DNA of 64,000 nucleotides from Dasania marina DSM 21967 (GTDB lineage Bacteria > Pseudomonadota > Gammaproteobacteria > Pseudomonadales > Dasaniaceae). Within the stretch, counting starts at the first letter, position 1, and the number at the start of each line of letters is the position of its first letter. The stretch spans positions 124,001 to 188,000 of the forward strand of contig NZ_KB891575.1 in NCBI RefSeq assembly GCF_000373485.1. The letters run 5' to 3'. The notes below the pieces were generated by a model. That model saw nothing but the letters and a program-made list of their open reading frames with translations, was not told the DNA's origin and did no database searches. A program made the translations under genes and the position numbers. Shown here in pieces: positions 1-8,819 of the stretch.

Positions 1-1
1 T

Positions 2-1201
2 ATGTTTGAAACTCTCTCTCTTTTACCTGACGACCCTATATTAAGCTTAGTCACCGCTTTTCAGCAGGATAATAACCGTCACAAAATCGACCTAGGAGCG
101 GGTGTCTACAAGGATGAAACCGGCACAGCGCCTATACTAAACAGCGTAAAAGACGCCGAGAACCGTTATTTAAGCGTGCAAAAAACCAAGAACTACACCG
201 GTATAGCCGGTGATCCCGATTTTAATCGCTGCATGGAAAATCTGTTATTCGGCAATCAACACCCCGCCCAGCAAGCGCAGCGCCTCAGCACCCTGCAAAC
301 GCCTGGCAGTAGCGGCGGCTTATATTTGGCCGCGCAACTGATAGCCCGCAGCAACCCTAAAACTACGGTATGGATGAGCAACCCCACCTGGGATAATCAC
401 TATGCTATTTTTGCAGCCGCCGGTTTACGCACCGCAGCCTACCCATACTATCGTATAGGGCAGCAAGCAGTGGACTTTGCAGAAATGCTAGAAACACTAA
501 ACAGCCAAGCCCAGGCGGGCGATGTGGTGTTATTACACGGCTGCTGCCATAACCCTTCGGGTTCCGACTTATCGGCGCAGCAATGGCGCGAGCTAACCAC
601 ACTAGTACTAGCAAAAGGCTTAGTACCGGTAATCGATCAAGCCTACCAAGGCTTTGGTCAGGGCCTACAAGAAGACGCCTACGGCATACGCTATATGGCG
701 GAACACTTGCCCGAATTAATTATCAGCGCCTCCTGCTCGAAAAACTTTACCCTTTACCGTGAGCGCACTGGCTGTATTAGCGTTCTCAGTAGCAATAGCA
801 GCCAAAAGCTACAGATCGTCAGCCAACTGCAAGCCATAGCCAGATCCTGCTACTCCATCCCCCCCGCCAACGGCGCGGCCATCGTCAAAACCATTTTGAT
901 GGATAGCAGCTCAACACAGGCTTGGCAGGATGAAGTAGAGACGATGCGCTTACGCCTATTAGCCATGCGTACCCAGTTAGCGGCACAACTGCAGCAAAAA
1001 CAACAGCGGGTAGACTTTAGCTATTTGCTAAAACAACAGGGCATGTTTTCATTTTTGCCCTTGAGCACACCACAAATTACCGCGCTGCGCGAACAGCACG
1101 GTATCTATATGTTGGTATCGGGTAGAATCAGTTTTACAGGCCTAACAACGGCCAATATAGGCTACACCGCCGACGCTATTGCGGCGGCAGTGATGCAATA
1201 A
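2..1201 (+). CDS. Aromatic/aspartate aminotransferase (class I, PLP)
   Basis: This 399-residue protein has the length and layout of the AspC/TyrB group of class I aminotransferases, which exchange the amino group of aspartate or aromatic amino acids with 2-oxoglutarate in the cytoplasm. The N-terminus carries the DLGAGVYKDE motif typical of the group. VIDQAYQGF near residues 212-220 holds the PLP-ring aspartate, and the Schiff-base lysine is K247 in SCSKNF. An arginine in SGRIS near the C-terminus would bind the substrate carboxylate. ATG lies at base 2, so the upstream ribosome site is outside the window. The family usually has SKNFGLY at the lysine; here it is SKNFTLY. Whether aspartate or aromatic substrates are preferred cannot be decided from sequence alone. 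The stop codon touches a heptamer repeat array. Confidence 0.9.
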   Translation: MFETLSLLPDDPILSLVTAFQQDNNRHKIDLGAGVYKDETGTAPILNSVKDAENRYLSVQKTKNYTGIAGDPDFNRCMENLLFGNQHPAQQAQRLSTLQTPGSSGGLYLAAQLIARSNPKTTVWMSNPTWDNHYAIFAAAGLRTAAYPYYRIGQQAVDFAEMLETLNSQAQAGDVVLLHGCCHNPSGSDLSAQQWRELTTLVLAKGLVPVIDQAYQGFGQGLQEDAYGIRYMAEHLPELIISASCSKNFTLYRERTGCISVLSSNSSQKLQIVSQLQAIARSCYSIPPANGAAIVKTILMDSSSTQAWQDEVETMRLRLLAMRTQLAAQLQQKQQRVDFSYLLKQQGMFSFLPLSTPQITALREQHGIYMLVSGRISFTGLTTANIGYTADAIAAAVMQ

Positions 1202-1308
1202 GCTGCAAGCCACAAGTTTCAAGCTACAAGAGCAAACCCACAACACGTGAGCCTTATATCTTGTAGCTTACCTCTTACCTCTTACAGCTTGAGGCTTAAA
1301 GCTTAAAG
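1202..1308. repeat. Inverted pair of degenerate heptamer arrays at a convergent junction
   Basis: Five 7-bp units of the form GCNNCAA (GCTGCAA, GCCACAA, GTTTCAA, GCTACAA, GAGCAAA) fill 1202-1236. After 23 bases, seven units of the opposite orientation (CTTGTAG, CTTACCT twice, CTTACAG, CTTGAGG, CTTAAAG twice) fill 1260-1308. The two arrays are reverse complements in pattern and can pair as an imperfect hairpin. The right array overlaps the last codons of orn. It lies between two converging genes, so a bidirectional terminator role is plausible but inferred. Confidence 0.75.
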
Positions 1309-1838
1309 AAATGTTCACGATAGTATTGCAACTCGGCGATAGACTCACGTATATCGTCCAAGGCTAGGTGAGCACCTTTTTTAGTGAAACCCGCCTCCAA
1401 ATCTGGGCGCCAGCGCCGCATCAGTTCTTTAGGGGTGCTGACATCTAAATTGCGATAGTGAAAGTAGGCCTCCAGCGCTTTCATTTCACGCACCATAAAG
1501 CGCCTATCTTGGCCCACGCTATTACCACACATAGGCGACACCCCTGACTCTACATAGGGCTTTAAGAACTCTATGGTTTGTTGCTCGGCTTCGGCAGCGC
1601 TAATGGTGCTTTTGCGCACCCGCTCAACTAAGCCAGAAGCGCCGTGATGGCTGGTATTCCACTCATCCATTGCCGCCAACACATCATCGGGCTGGTGTAT
1701 GGCCATCACCGGACCTTCGGCGAGGATGTTTAAATCACTGTCGGTGACGATGGTGGCGATCTCAATAATACGATCAGTTTCGGGCTCTAGGCCCGTCATT
1801 TCTAGGTCTATCCAAATTAAATTGAGGTTGTTAGACAT
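1296..1838 (-). CDS. orn: Oligoribonuclease
   Basis: Orn is a 3'-5' exonuclease of the DEDDh family that degrades 2-5 nucleotide RNAs, including pGpG from c-di-GMP breakdown, in the cytoplasm. The sequence shows [20 protein letters not shown] at the N-terminus (ExoI motif with D and E), [12 protein letters not shown] in the middle (ExoII) and [11 protein letters not shown] near the end (ExoIII). The chosen ATG gives 180 residues, equal to the usual size; an upstream in-frame ATG would add four residues. It converges with the aminotransferase and is divergent from rsgA, the same orn/rsgA pair seen in Pseudomonas and Escherichia. The final codons lie inside a heptamer repeat. Confidence 0.95.
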   Translation of the reverse strand: MSNNLNLIWIDLEMTGLEPETDRIIEIATIVTDSDLNILAEGPVMAIHQPDDVLAAMDEWNTSHHGASGLVERVRKSTISAAEAEQQTIEFLKPYVESGVSPMCGNSVGQDRRFMVREMKALEAYFHYRNLDVSTPKELMRRWRPDLEAGFTKKGAHLALDDIRESIAELQYYREHFFKL

Positions 1839-1947
1839 GTATAATTCCAAGTATTTGTGCGCTTAGGCCATTAAATCAGGGTTAAGTGTAGCAAAGCACA
1901 GCCTAAGGATTAATAATACGCCCATCTATTTTTGCAATGAGCACTTA

Positions 1948-2964
1948 ATGTCCAAGCGCAAACTCAATCGCCGTCAAAACTGGCGCATACAGAAAATCCA
2001 AAATGAACGCAGCGAGCGCGCCAACAAACGCAGCCTACGCATAGATGAACAAATTAATGAAGGCGAGCTGGGGCCAGAGCAAAATGGCCTAATCATCGCC
2101 CATTACGGCCAGCAAGTGGACGTAGAATTGATAGGTCAACCCGGAGTGGTACAACGCTGCCACCTGCGCGCCAACCTAGGCTCTTTGGTGACCGGCGATA
2201 AGATTATCTGGCGCGAGGGCAAACCCACCGGTGTAGTCGTCGCCACCACTGATCGCAACAGCGAACTGTCACGCCCCGATAGCCACGGCAACCTGCGCCC
2301 CATCGCCGCCAACATCGATTATATTGTCATCGTGCTGGCCCTACACCCCGAGCCCCACGCCAACTTAATCAACCGCTACTTGGTAGCTGCCGAGGCAGTC
2401 AATATAGAGCCGTTAATCTTGCTCAACAAAGTTGATCTGTTAGATGAAACCGGCCGCCAGCAAATGGATGAGCTGCTGCATATTTATCCACACATAGGTT
2501 ACAAAATTTTAGAAGCGTCTACTAAAAATCAGGATGGCCTCAGCGCGTTAAAAGCCACACTCAAAGATCGCACCAGCGTGTTTGTTGGGCAATCGGGTGT
2601 CGGTAAATCATCGTTGATTAACGCCCTACTGCCGGGCGTGGATATAAAAGTGGGTGAACTGTCACCGTCTCGCAACAAAGGCGTGCACACCACCACTACC
2701 GCTAAGTTATTTCACTTCCCCGAAGGCGGCGACTTAATCGATTCACCGGGTATACGCGAGTTTGGCCTATGGCATATGAGCCGAGAGCAAGTGGCCGACG
2801 GTTTTATAGAATTTCGCCCCCACTTAAACATCTGCAAGTTTAGAGACTGCAAACATGAAGGGGAGCCAGGCTGCTCGTTGCAAGCAGCTATAGATGAGGG
2901 CAAGATCAGCAAAAAAAGAATCGACAGCTATATATCTATTGCCAATTCTTTAGAGCAGCTGTAA
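1948..2964 (+). CDS. rsgA: Ribosome small-subunit biogenesis GTPase RsgA
   Basis: RsgA is a circularly permuted GTPase that helps late maturation of the 30S subunit. In the 338-residue protein the order of GTPase motifs is permuted as expected: G4 NKVD at 160-163, the P-loop GQSGVGKSS at 214-222 and G3 DSPG at 265-268. An OB fold precedes the GTPase domain (about 45-110). A C-terminal zinc site follows, with C296, C301, H303 and C309. The basic N-terminus (KRKLNRRQNWRIQK) is also typical. The start is an ATG at 1948. The gene is divergent from orn, a widely conserved arrangement. Confidence 0.96.
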   Translation: MSKRKLNRRQNWRIQKIQNERSERANKRSLRIDEQINEGELGPEQNGLIIAHYGQQVDVELIGQPGVVQRCHLRANLGSLVTGDKIIWREGKPTGVVVATTDRNSELSRPDSHGNLRPIAANIDYIVIVLALHPEPHANLINRYLVAAEAVNIEPLILLNKVDLLDETGRQQMDELLHIYPHIGYKILEASTKNQDGLSALKATLKDRTSVFVGQSGVGKSSLINALLPGVDIKVGELSPSRNKGVHTTTTAKLFHFPEGGDLIDSPGIREFGLWHMSREQVADGFIEFRPHLNICKFRDCKHEGEPGCSLQAAIDEGKISKKRIDSYISIANSLEQL

Positions 2965-3057
2965 ACATCGAACTAACTGAAAAAAATAAAACCTGAACCA
3001 CATGCGCTCTAACCATCGAAAATCGGTATCAGGAACACTTACAAAAACTACAGACCA

Positions 3058-3552
3058 CTACACATGGCATAACTCTTTCAATTCACACTCCACCATTTCG
3101 GCAAAGCTGGCTAGCAACTCTCTGCTTTCACTGTCAAAGCTGCGCGGCTTATCATCAATAATACACAGGGTACCCAGCTTATGCCCTTGGCTAGAGCTTA
3201 ATGGGCAACCCGCATAAAAACGTATATTGGGCGGACCCGTGACTAAAGGGTTGTCGCTAAAACGCTCATCTTCCAGCGCATTCTCAACCACAAAAACAGC
3301 GTCGCCCAAAATGGCATGGCCACAAAAAGAGATATCCCTAGAGGTTTGCTCAGCGTCTAAGCCACAGCGTGATTTAAACCACTGCCTATCCTTATCAACA
3401 ATACTGACTAAAGCGATAGGCACGTTAAAAGTACGCTGCGCTAAGCGGGCAATACGATCAAAGCGCTCGTCAGCCTTAGTGTCGAGTATATTATGCGCAA
3501 CTAAATCCAGTAAGCGCTGCGCTTCGTTGTCAGGAGAATCTGGCGTTTTCAT
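3058..3552 (-). CDS. Single-domain GAF protein
   Basis: This 164-residue soluble protein consists almost entirely of one GAF domain of the type often found at the front of sensor kinases and diguanylate cyclases (N-terminal RLxxLxxxxILDT, then FDRIARLAQRTFNVPIALVS, DRQWFKS, SFCGHAI and FYAGCPL). No output domain is attached, so it probably acts by binding a small ligand or a partner protein. The cysteines in SRCGL, SFCGH and AGCPL are common in this subgroup and could be redox-active. The gene stands alone between rsgA and psd, convergent with rsgA and divergent from psd. Plus-strand open frames over the same bases are shadows. The ligand is unknown. Confidence 0.8.
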   Translation of the reverse strand: MKTPDSPDNEAQRLLDLVAHNILDTKADERFDRIARLAQRTFNVPIALVSIVDKDRQWFKSRCGLDAEQTSRDISFCGHAILGDAVFVVENALEDERFSDNPLVTGPPNIRFYAGCPLSSSQGHKLGTLCIIDDKPRSFDSESRELLASFAEMVECELKELCHV

Positions 3553-3720
3553 GGGCTATCCCTATTTATCAATAATGGCCCTGGTGGCCTTGAGACACAA
3601 TCAACGTCCAATAACTATAAACTATAAGCCCGTATTCGCCACCGCCTTGCATGTGCTTTTAAAGCTACATTTAGTACAATCACCGCCCTTGTTATCAACA
3701 GCCATCACTAAGGATGCTTT

Positions 3721-4584
3721 GTGAACGTACTTTTCATTATCGCTCAATATCTTACCCCCCAACATTTACTGTCTCGCTTGGTAGGTAATATCGCCGACTG
3801 CGAATGGCCTTGGGTAAAAAACACCTTTATTACTCGCTTTATCAGCCATTACGGAGTGAATATGAGTGAGGCCGCCGACCCCGAGCCGCTCAATTACAAA
3901 AACTTTAATGCTTTTTTTACCCGCGCCCTAGCCCCTGATGCCCGCCCCATCGTTGCCGGTGACAACAGCATCGCCTGCCCAGCCGATGGCTCCATTAGCC
4001 AGCTAGGCGATATTGAAAATGGCCGTATTTTTCAGGCCAAGGGTCAAAGCTATAGCTTGCTAGAGCTATTAGGCGGTGATGTAGAAACGGCCCAGCCCTT
4101 TGAGGGCGGTAAATTCGCTACGGTTTACCTATCCCCCAAGGATTACCACCGCGTGCATATGCCCATGGCCGGCACGCTTAGGTCCATGACTTACGTACCC
4201 GGTGATTTATTCTCGGTTAACGGCACCACCGCCGATAACGTTCCGCGCCTATTTGCCCGCAACGAACGTGCTGTATGCATCTTCGACACCGAAATAGGCC
4301 CCATGGCCGTTGTGTTAGTGGGCGCCATGATAGTGGCTGGTATAGAAACAACTTGGGCCGGCCAAGTTGCACCGCTTAAGCGCCAAATTCAAACCCATAA
4401 CTATCAACAAGACAGCCAGCAACAGAGCATACGTCTAGAAAAAGGCCAAGAGATGGGCCGCTTTAAGCTAGGCTCTACCGCGATTGTTATCTTCCCGAAA
4501 GGTGTGATGGAGTGGGATGATAAATTCTCAGCGGAATACCCTACCGTGATGGGCGAGCTGTTCGGCGAAATCACCCCAGCGTAA
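3721..4584 (+). CDS. psd: Phosphatidylserine decarboxylase
   Basis: Psd makes phosphatidylethanolamine from phosphatidylserine at the inner membrane. It is a proenzyme that cleaves itself at an LGST motif to make a pyruvoyl prosthetic group. Here the motif is L250-G251-S252-T253, so S252 would become the pyruvoyl residue and the alpha subunit would hold the last 36 residues. KDYHRVHMP in the middle is the conserved catalytic-histidine region. At 287 residues the protein is close to the usual 285-320. The start is GTG at 3721, chosen because it places the amphipathic N-terminal helix correctly. The downstream permease follows after 25 bases and may be cotranscribed. Confidence 0.94.
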   Translation: MNVLFIIAQYLTPQHLLSRLVGNIADCEWPWVKNTFITRFISHYGVNMSEAADPEPLNYKNFNAFFTRALAPDARPIVAGDNSIACPADGSISQLGDIENGRIFQAKGQSYSLLELLGGDVETAQPFEGGKFATVYLSPKDYHRVHMPMAGTLRSMTYVPGDLFSVNGTTADNVPRLFARNERAVCIFDTEIGPMAVVLVGAMIVAGIETTWAGQVAPLKRQIQTHNYQQDSQQQSIRLEKGQEMGRFKLGSTAIVIFPKGVMEWDDKFSAEYPTVMGELFGEITPA

Positions 4585-4609
4585 AAGCTACGCAATTTAG
4601 GTAGTTATC

Positions 4610-5386
4610 TTGGCTGAACTCAGCGACCTGCAATACGGGCTTATTGCCCTTAGCTTTATTTGGAGCGGCTTTGTACGCTCCGGCTTAGGCTTTGGTGGGG
4701 CAGTGCTATCACTGCCTTTTATGTTGTTTATACACAATGACCCGCTGATTTTTCTGCCGTTAATTTCCGTGCATTTATTGTTTTTTTCGGCCTTAAGTAT
4801 TTGGCAGGATCAACGCCAACTCAATAAATCAGTCGTTGCCACCCACAGCAGCACTATCGATTGGGCCTATTTAAAAAAATCCCTGTCGATAATGATAGTG
4901 CCCAAGTTAATTGGCGTGTTTGGCTTAATCACCCTGCCTAGCAATATACTCAGCGGCATTATTTTTATAATCGTCGCCAGCTATGCCATTACCTATATTA
5001 TTAACAAACCCTTTAGCAGCAATAATAAATGGTTGGATATTTTCTTCTTGTGCCTGGGCGCTTACGTTAGTGGCACCTCGCTAATAGGCGCGCCCTTAAT
5101 TATTGTCGCCTTTGTCAATCACGTCGCCAAAGAGCAGCTGCGCAATACGCTGTTTATGCTGTGGTTTATTTTAGTGGCGATTAAACTGGCGGCGTTTATT
5201 GTTGCGGACGTGGACCTGCAATTAATTCACCACCTGTGGCTACTGCCTTGCGCAGGTTTGGGCCACTGGCTGGGTTTGCTATTGCACAAAAAATTATTAC
5301 AGGCCGAAACCCAGGTTTTTTTTCGGGTGGTGGGCTGCGCCCTATTGCTGGTTAGCCTTATAGGCTTATGGCAGATGTTTGCTTAA
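4610..5386 (+). CDS. TauE/SafE-type membrane permease
   Basis: This 258-residue, very hydrophobic protein has about eight predicted membrane segments. The N-terminal half carries the small-residue-rich stretch GLGFGGAVLSLPFM characteristic of the TauE/SafE family, whose members export sulfite or sulfoacetate or move other organic anions. A second repeat unit begins around SGTSLIGAPLIIVAF. The start is TTG at 4610, 25 bases after psd; no ATG lies close by. The substrate cannot be inferred from the sequence, and neither neighbour concerns sulfur. Its 3' end runs into a heptamer repeat. Confidence 0.7.
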   Translation: MAELSDLQYGLIALSFIWSGFVRSGLGFGGAVLSLPFMLFIHNDPLIFLPLISVHLLFFSALSIWQDQRQLNKSVVATHSSTIDWAYLKKSLSIMIVPKLIGVFGLITLPSNILSGIIFIIVASYAITYIINKPFSSNNKWLDIFFLCLGAYVSGTSLIGAPLIIVAFVNHVAKEQLRNTLFMLWFILVAIKLAAFIVADVDLQLIHHLWLLPCAGLGHWLGLLLHKKLLQAETQVFFRVVGCALLLVSLIGLWQMFA

Positions 5387-5387
5387 T

Positions 5388-5415
5388 TTGTAGCTTGTAG
5401 CTTGTAGCTTGTAGC
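5388..5415. repeat. Four perfect copies of TTGTAGC at a convergent junction
   Basis: The 7-bp unit TTGTAGC is repeated four times without error between the permease stop and the epmA stop, two convergent genes. The unit is the same as the outermost heptamer of the array at 1260-1308 and is related to the units at 18890-18917. It contains no obvious hairpin of its own. Confidence 0.9.
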
Positions 5416-5423
5416 TAAAAAGC

Positions 5424-6383
5424 CTAAGCCCTATCACTAGTAAAACTCAATACATCACTGATATTATTTTGCTGCAAAGCCAACATCACCAAGCGGTCAA
5501 AACCTAAAGCCACCCCAGCACACTCAGGCAAGCCCGACTCTAGCGCCGCTAATAAATAGCTATCGCTGGCCATGACGGGCCTAGCTAATTGCTGGCGTTG
5601 TTGCTGCTCTTGCTGAAAACGCCTAGCCTGCTCGGCACTGTCGGTTAGCTCAAAATAGCCATTCGCCAACTCTATACCCTGCACATATAACTCAAAGCGC
5701 TGCGCCACGGCGTGGCCGTTAGCATCCATCGCCACCTTGGCCAAGGCAGCTTGGCTAGCGGGGTAATCATAAATAAATAGCGGCGCAGCAAAGCCCAGCT
5801 TGGGCTCTATCACCTCGGCAATTAATAGGTTTAACCAATCGTCGCACTGATCGCTGTGCATTTGTATATCGATGTGCTGGCGCGCAACTTGCTCCAGTTC
5901 TTTAGCCGTTGCGGTGTGCGGGTTAATCGCCAAATACTGTTGAAATAACTCACCATAAGCAATCTGCTGCGCGGCAGGGGCAGCCATTACCGCTACCAAT
6001 AAATCAGAGATTTCAGCCATCAACTGAAAATGGTCAAAGCCGGGCCTATACCATTCCAGCATAGTAAATTCAGGGTTGTGCCTACGACTTTGCTCGCCCC
6101 CTCGAAACGCTTTGCACAGCTGGTAAATAGGACCGCTGCCCGCTGCCAGCAAACGCTTCATGGCATATTCGGGAGAGCTTTGTAGGTAGTAAGGCTGCTC
6201 GCCTAATAGCGGATTATCCGCCGTTAAAATAGGCATATGCGGGTCGGTAACCGCGTGGCTACACAACAAAGGCGTTTCCACTTCCAGCACATTGCGCTGA
6301 GCAAAAAACTGCCGCACCTGCGTCAATAATTGTGCACGTTGGGTTAATTGCTGAATACTTGCGGAGGGCTGCCAAACTGACAT
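5424..6383 (-). CDS. epmA: EF-P--lysine lysyltransferase EpmA
   Basis: EpmA (PoxA/GenX/YjeA) is a truncated class II lysyl-tRNA synthetase paralogue that attaches (R)-beta-lysine to Lys34 of elongation factor P. The 319-residue protein has only the catalytic core: motif 2 with FRGGEQSRRHNPEFTMLEWY and motif 3 with GVALGFDRLVML. The anticodon-binding domain of LysRS is missing, as expected. The start was set at the ATG at 6383 because this matches the roughly 325-residue family length; an upstream in-frame extension has no support. It lies 63 bases downstream of efp on the same strand, so substrate and modifying enzyme probably form one transcript. The partner EpmB is encoded 7 kb away in this window. 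Confidence 0.94.
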   Translation of the reverse strand: MSVWQPSASIQQLTQRAQLLTQVRQFFAQRNVLEVETPLLCSHAVTDPHMPILTADNPLLGEQPYYLQSSPEYAMKRLLAAGSGPIYQLCKAFRGGEQSRRHNPEFTMLEWYRPGFDHFQLMAEISDLLVAVMAAPAAQQIAYGELFQQYLAINPHTATAKELEQVARQHIDIQMHSDQCDDWLNLLIAEVIEPKLGFAAPLFIYDYPASQAALAKVAMDANGHAVAQRFELYVQGIELANGYFELTDSAEQARRFQQEQQQRQQLARPVMASDSYLLAALESGLPECAGVALGFDRLVMLALQQNNISDVLSFTSDRA

Positions 6384-6446
6384 AAACGTTACTAACAAAA
6401 AAGAATAACGGCTCCGCTGCAATCAGCAGAGCCATAGAGGAAGGGC

Positions 6447-7016
6447 TTAGCTTTTTGCACGGCTAACGTATTCGCCGGTGCGGGTATCTATGCGCAACAC
6501 TTCACCTATATTGATAAACAAGGGCACACGTACAACCGCACCGGTGGTGAGGGTTGCAGGCTTGCTACCACCTTGGGCGGTGTCGCCTTTTTCACCTGGG
6601 TCGGTGTCGGCCACTTCCAAGTCCACAAAGTTAGGCACCTGTACTACTAAAGGCGCGCCGTTAAACAAGGTCACCACACACTTATCTTGTTCTTTTAACC
6701 AATCTTTAACATCAGCAACAGCATTGGCGTCGGCCTGATACTGCTCAAACGTATCGGGCTCCATGAAATGCCAAAACTCACCGTCGCTATAAAGGTACTC
6801 GGCATCGACATCCAGTACATCGGCGCCTTCCAGCTTCTCGCCAGACTTTAATGAACGCTCCCAGACACGGCCGGTTTTTAAGTTGCGAAACTTAACGCGG
6901 CTAAAGGCTTGACCCTTGCCCGGGCGTACAAATTCGTTCTCAAGAATGGTACAGGGGTCGCCCTCTAACATTAGTTTCAGACCATTTTTGAATTCGTTGG
7001 TTGAGTACGTAGCCAT
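6447..7016 (-). CDS. efp: Translation elongation factor P
   Basis: EF-P relieves ribosomes stalled at polyproline stretches. The 189-residue protein has the KOW-like N-terminal domain followed by two OB folds. The loop VRPGKGQAF places the modified residue at K34, the position beta-lysylated in Escherichia coli. epmA lies downstream and epmB at 13684, so the Lys34 beta-lysine pathway is complete. The ATG at 7016 was preferred over an in-frame codon three residues upstream because it gives the usual [10 protein letters not shown] start. An AT-rich stretch just upstream (7030-7060) may hold the promoter. Confidence 0.96.
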   Translation of the reverse strand: MATYSTNEFKNGLKLMLEGDPCTILENEFVRPGKGQAFSRVKFRNLKTGRVWERSLKSGEKLEGADVLDVDAEYLYSDGEFWHFMEPDTFEQYQADANAVADVKDWLKEQDKCVVTLFNGAPLVVQVPNFVDLEVADTDPGEKGDTAQGGSKPATLTTGAVVRVPLFINIGEVLRIDTRTGEYVSRAKS

Positions 7017-7608
7017 TTTGCACACTGCCTTTACATATATATTTATAGTTTATGTAAGGTGTTGATTTTCAACAACTTACTGGTATTTTTGATGCCAGCC
7101 CTGCGCTCAAGATTGCGATAAGCTGGGCGATAACGCCTCTTTGCACTTGTGGGCCTAGACATACAGGGCTGGAATTACAGAGCGTTAACAACCTTTGGGG
7201 TTATCCAATTGCGGGCAATTATACCGTAGTCTTGCCTCAAGTTTAACCAAGGCCACACTAGCAAATACTTATTTACAGGAAGGAGGGGCAGAAAGGGCAG
7301 AGGCGCAGGCTAAAGGCGGGCCATTTTAGGCCCGCCTTTAGCTGAAACTTAACGAGCCAACGGTCAATAACAAGTTACGATGGTAGATATCTAAGGGGGC
7401 ACATAGCACCTCAGCCAAGTAAGGTAATCTTGCTGAGTAGACTCAAGGTAGCCGTTAAAATCGGCAGGAGTGGTGCTGACTAAAATCATGGAGTGCAGCG
7501 ACTAACATCTCGCCGAAATAGCGACACTGGCCAGTGTTTTTCACAGACCTAGCGCATTGATAAATAAGCGCTGAATCAACACCATTCAACTAAACATTAA
7601 TGCGCTGC
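7017..7608. other. 592-base gene-free stretch with two inverted repeats
   Basis: No convincing gene was found here. The part next to efp is AT-rich and should contain its promoter. CCAGCCCTG at 7095-7103 pairs with CAGGGCTGG at 7164-7172 across about 60 bases, and within that loop GCGATAA occurs twice. A perfect 14-bp hairpin lies at 7309-7342. On the minus strand a 33-codon frame (7489 to 7391) ending in a proline-rich tail may be a gene remnant. The stretch marks the left boundary of the island inserted between efp and epmB. Confidence 0.5.
7309..7342. other. Perfect 14-bp hairpin, GC-rich
   Basis: GCTAAAGGCGGGCC at 7309-7322 is followed by a 6-base loop and its exact complement at 7329-7342. 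There is no T-run on either side, so it is not a standard intrinsic terminator. It could be an RNA processing or stability element, or a scar of insertion. It lies about 270 bases beyond the stop codon of the minus-strand MFS gene. Confidence 0.7.
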
Positions 7609-8763
7609 TTAGCCCTCCTGCTGGGCCATAACGCATCCATGTTTACGCTTGCCGATCGCAAGAACAAAAAATAACAGGCTCAGTAATACCGCAACAGCAG
7701 CCAGTATATTCACAGCAATATAGTCATTAGCGGTAATAAATAACGCCGCAAGGCTAGGCCCTATAGCCGCGCCAGTGGCATGAAATGCCGGAGCAATAGC
7801 TACCGCACGCCCCCCTTTGTCTACCGCATTAACTGCCGCGTATTGAAAAGCTAAAGAAAAGTTCCACGCAAAATTGTATAGCGCAAGCGCAAGCACAAAC
7901 TGCAACAGGCTCATTCCCGCTAATAATAAACATAGTGATAACAAGGTAATAACCGCCCCTATAGTCAAAGGCCGCACATAACCCCATCTATCCCCACACC
8001 ATGCTGCAGCTAGCGCCCCCAGCACGCCTAAAGAAACACCTGCCGAGAGAGCCATACCAATAAATTTGGCGGAAAAGCCATTGGCATAGGCCATTCTTTC
8101 TATAAAGGTCCACACCACCCCCACATTAAAAAAGAACAGCAAACATCCGCCCAAAGCCCATAGCGCTGCGGATGTTGGTAATATTTTTTTAACCGGCGGC
8201 TGAGTCACTGCCATACCCGCTTGCGGCAAAGCCGAAACCAAACATAGGCCCACAACAGCCAACACACTAAACAAAATAAGCCCAGCCTTGGCACCAGCTA
8301 CCGCCGTTAGTGTCGGTAAAAAAAACAAACCTATAACCTGAAAAAGAACTTGGGCCGCTAGCGAGAACCCAAAGCAACGCTCTGAATTGCGATTATCCGA
8401 TAGCGCGGTTAGCACTAATGAATAAGCTGACCCCCCACCTAAGCCTCCTAGAAACACTAAAAGAAAAAAAACCAGTAAGCCATCAGCAAATATAGCGCCA
8501 AAGAAAATCACCGCAACCACACTCAGCGCTATATAAGCCGCTTTATGCCAATCAACTTTACGCACCCAAAACATCGCCAGCACTGAGCTAATCGCTGACC
8601 CCAACATAAGCGTAGAAGCCAGCCAAGCTATCTGCGGGCTGTTTAATCCCCTGTCACTAGCGACGGCACCAACAAACAAGGGAAGAACTAAAAACGGTGC
8701 CATCGAAATAAAACTTATAGCAACGGCGGCTGCGACGGCTGAGCGATCATTGACGGTAGTCAT
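7609..8763 (-). CDS. MFS transporter of accessory island 1
   Basis: This 384-residue protein has about twelve membrane segments and the general layout of the major facilitator superfamily. Its sequence is clearly related along its whole length to the transporter at 28340-29542: both have FWVR(R/K) after the third segment, FFFN(I/V)G.VWT(F/Y)IERM in the middle, a GDR(W/Y)G loop between segments 8 and 9, and NFS..(F/Y)QYAAVN near segment 10. It lies 56 bases downstream of the TonB receptor on the same strand, so the two are likely cotranscribed. The probable job is moving across the inner membrane a compound brought in by the receptor. Substrate and direction are unknown. Confidence 0.8.
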   Translation of the reverse strand: MTTVNDRSAVAAAVAISFISMAPFLVLPLFVGAVASDRGLNSPQIAWLASTLMLGSAISSVLAMFWVRKVDWHKAAYIALSVVAVIFFGAIFADGLLVFFLLVFLGGLGGGSAYSLVLTALSDNRNSERCFGFSLAAQVLFQVIGLFFLPTLTAVAGAKAGLILFSVLAVVGLCLVSALPQAGMAVTQPPVKKILPTSAALWALGGCLLFFFNVGVVWTFIERMAYANGFSAKFIGMALSAGVSLGVLGALAAAWCGDRWGYVRPLTIGAVITLLSLCLLLAGMSLLQFVLALALYNFAWNFSLAFQYAAVNAVDKGGRAVAIAPAFHATGAAIGPSLAALFITANDYIAVNILAAVAVLLSLLFFVLAIGKRKHGCVMAQQEG

Positions 8764-8819
8764 GCTTAGGGTTGACCTCTGTTAATTTTCAAATAAACAC
8801 CACAAACCGCCACTATACT

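Noticed and set aside
3002-3724. Two open frames on the plus strand over the GAF gene
   Set aside because: They have no recognisable motifs, while the minus-strand frame is a clear GAF domain with a normal start.
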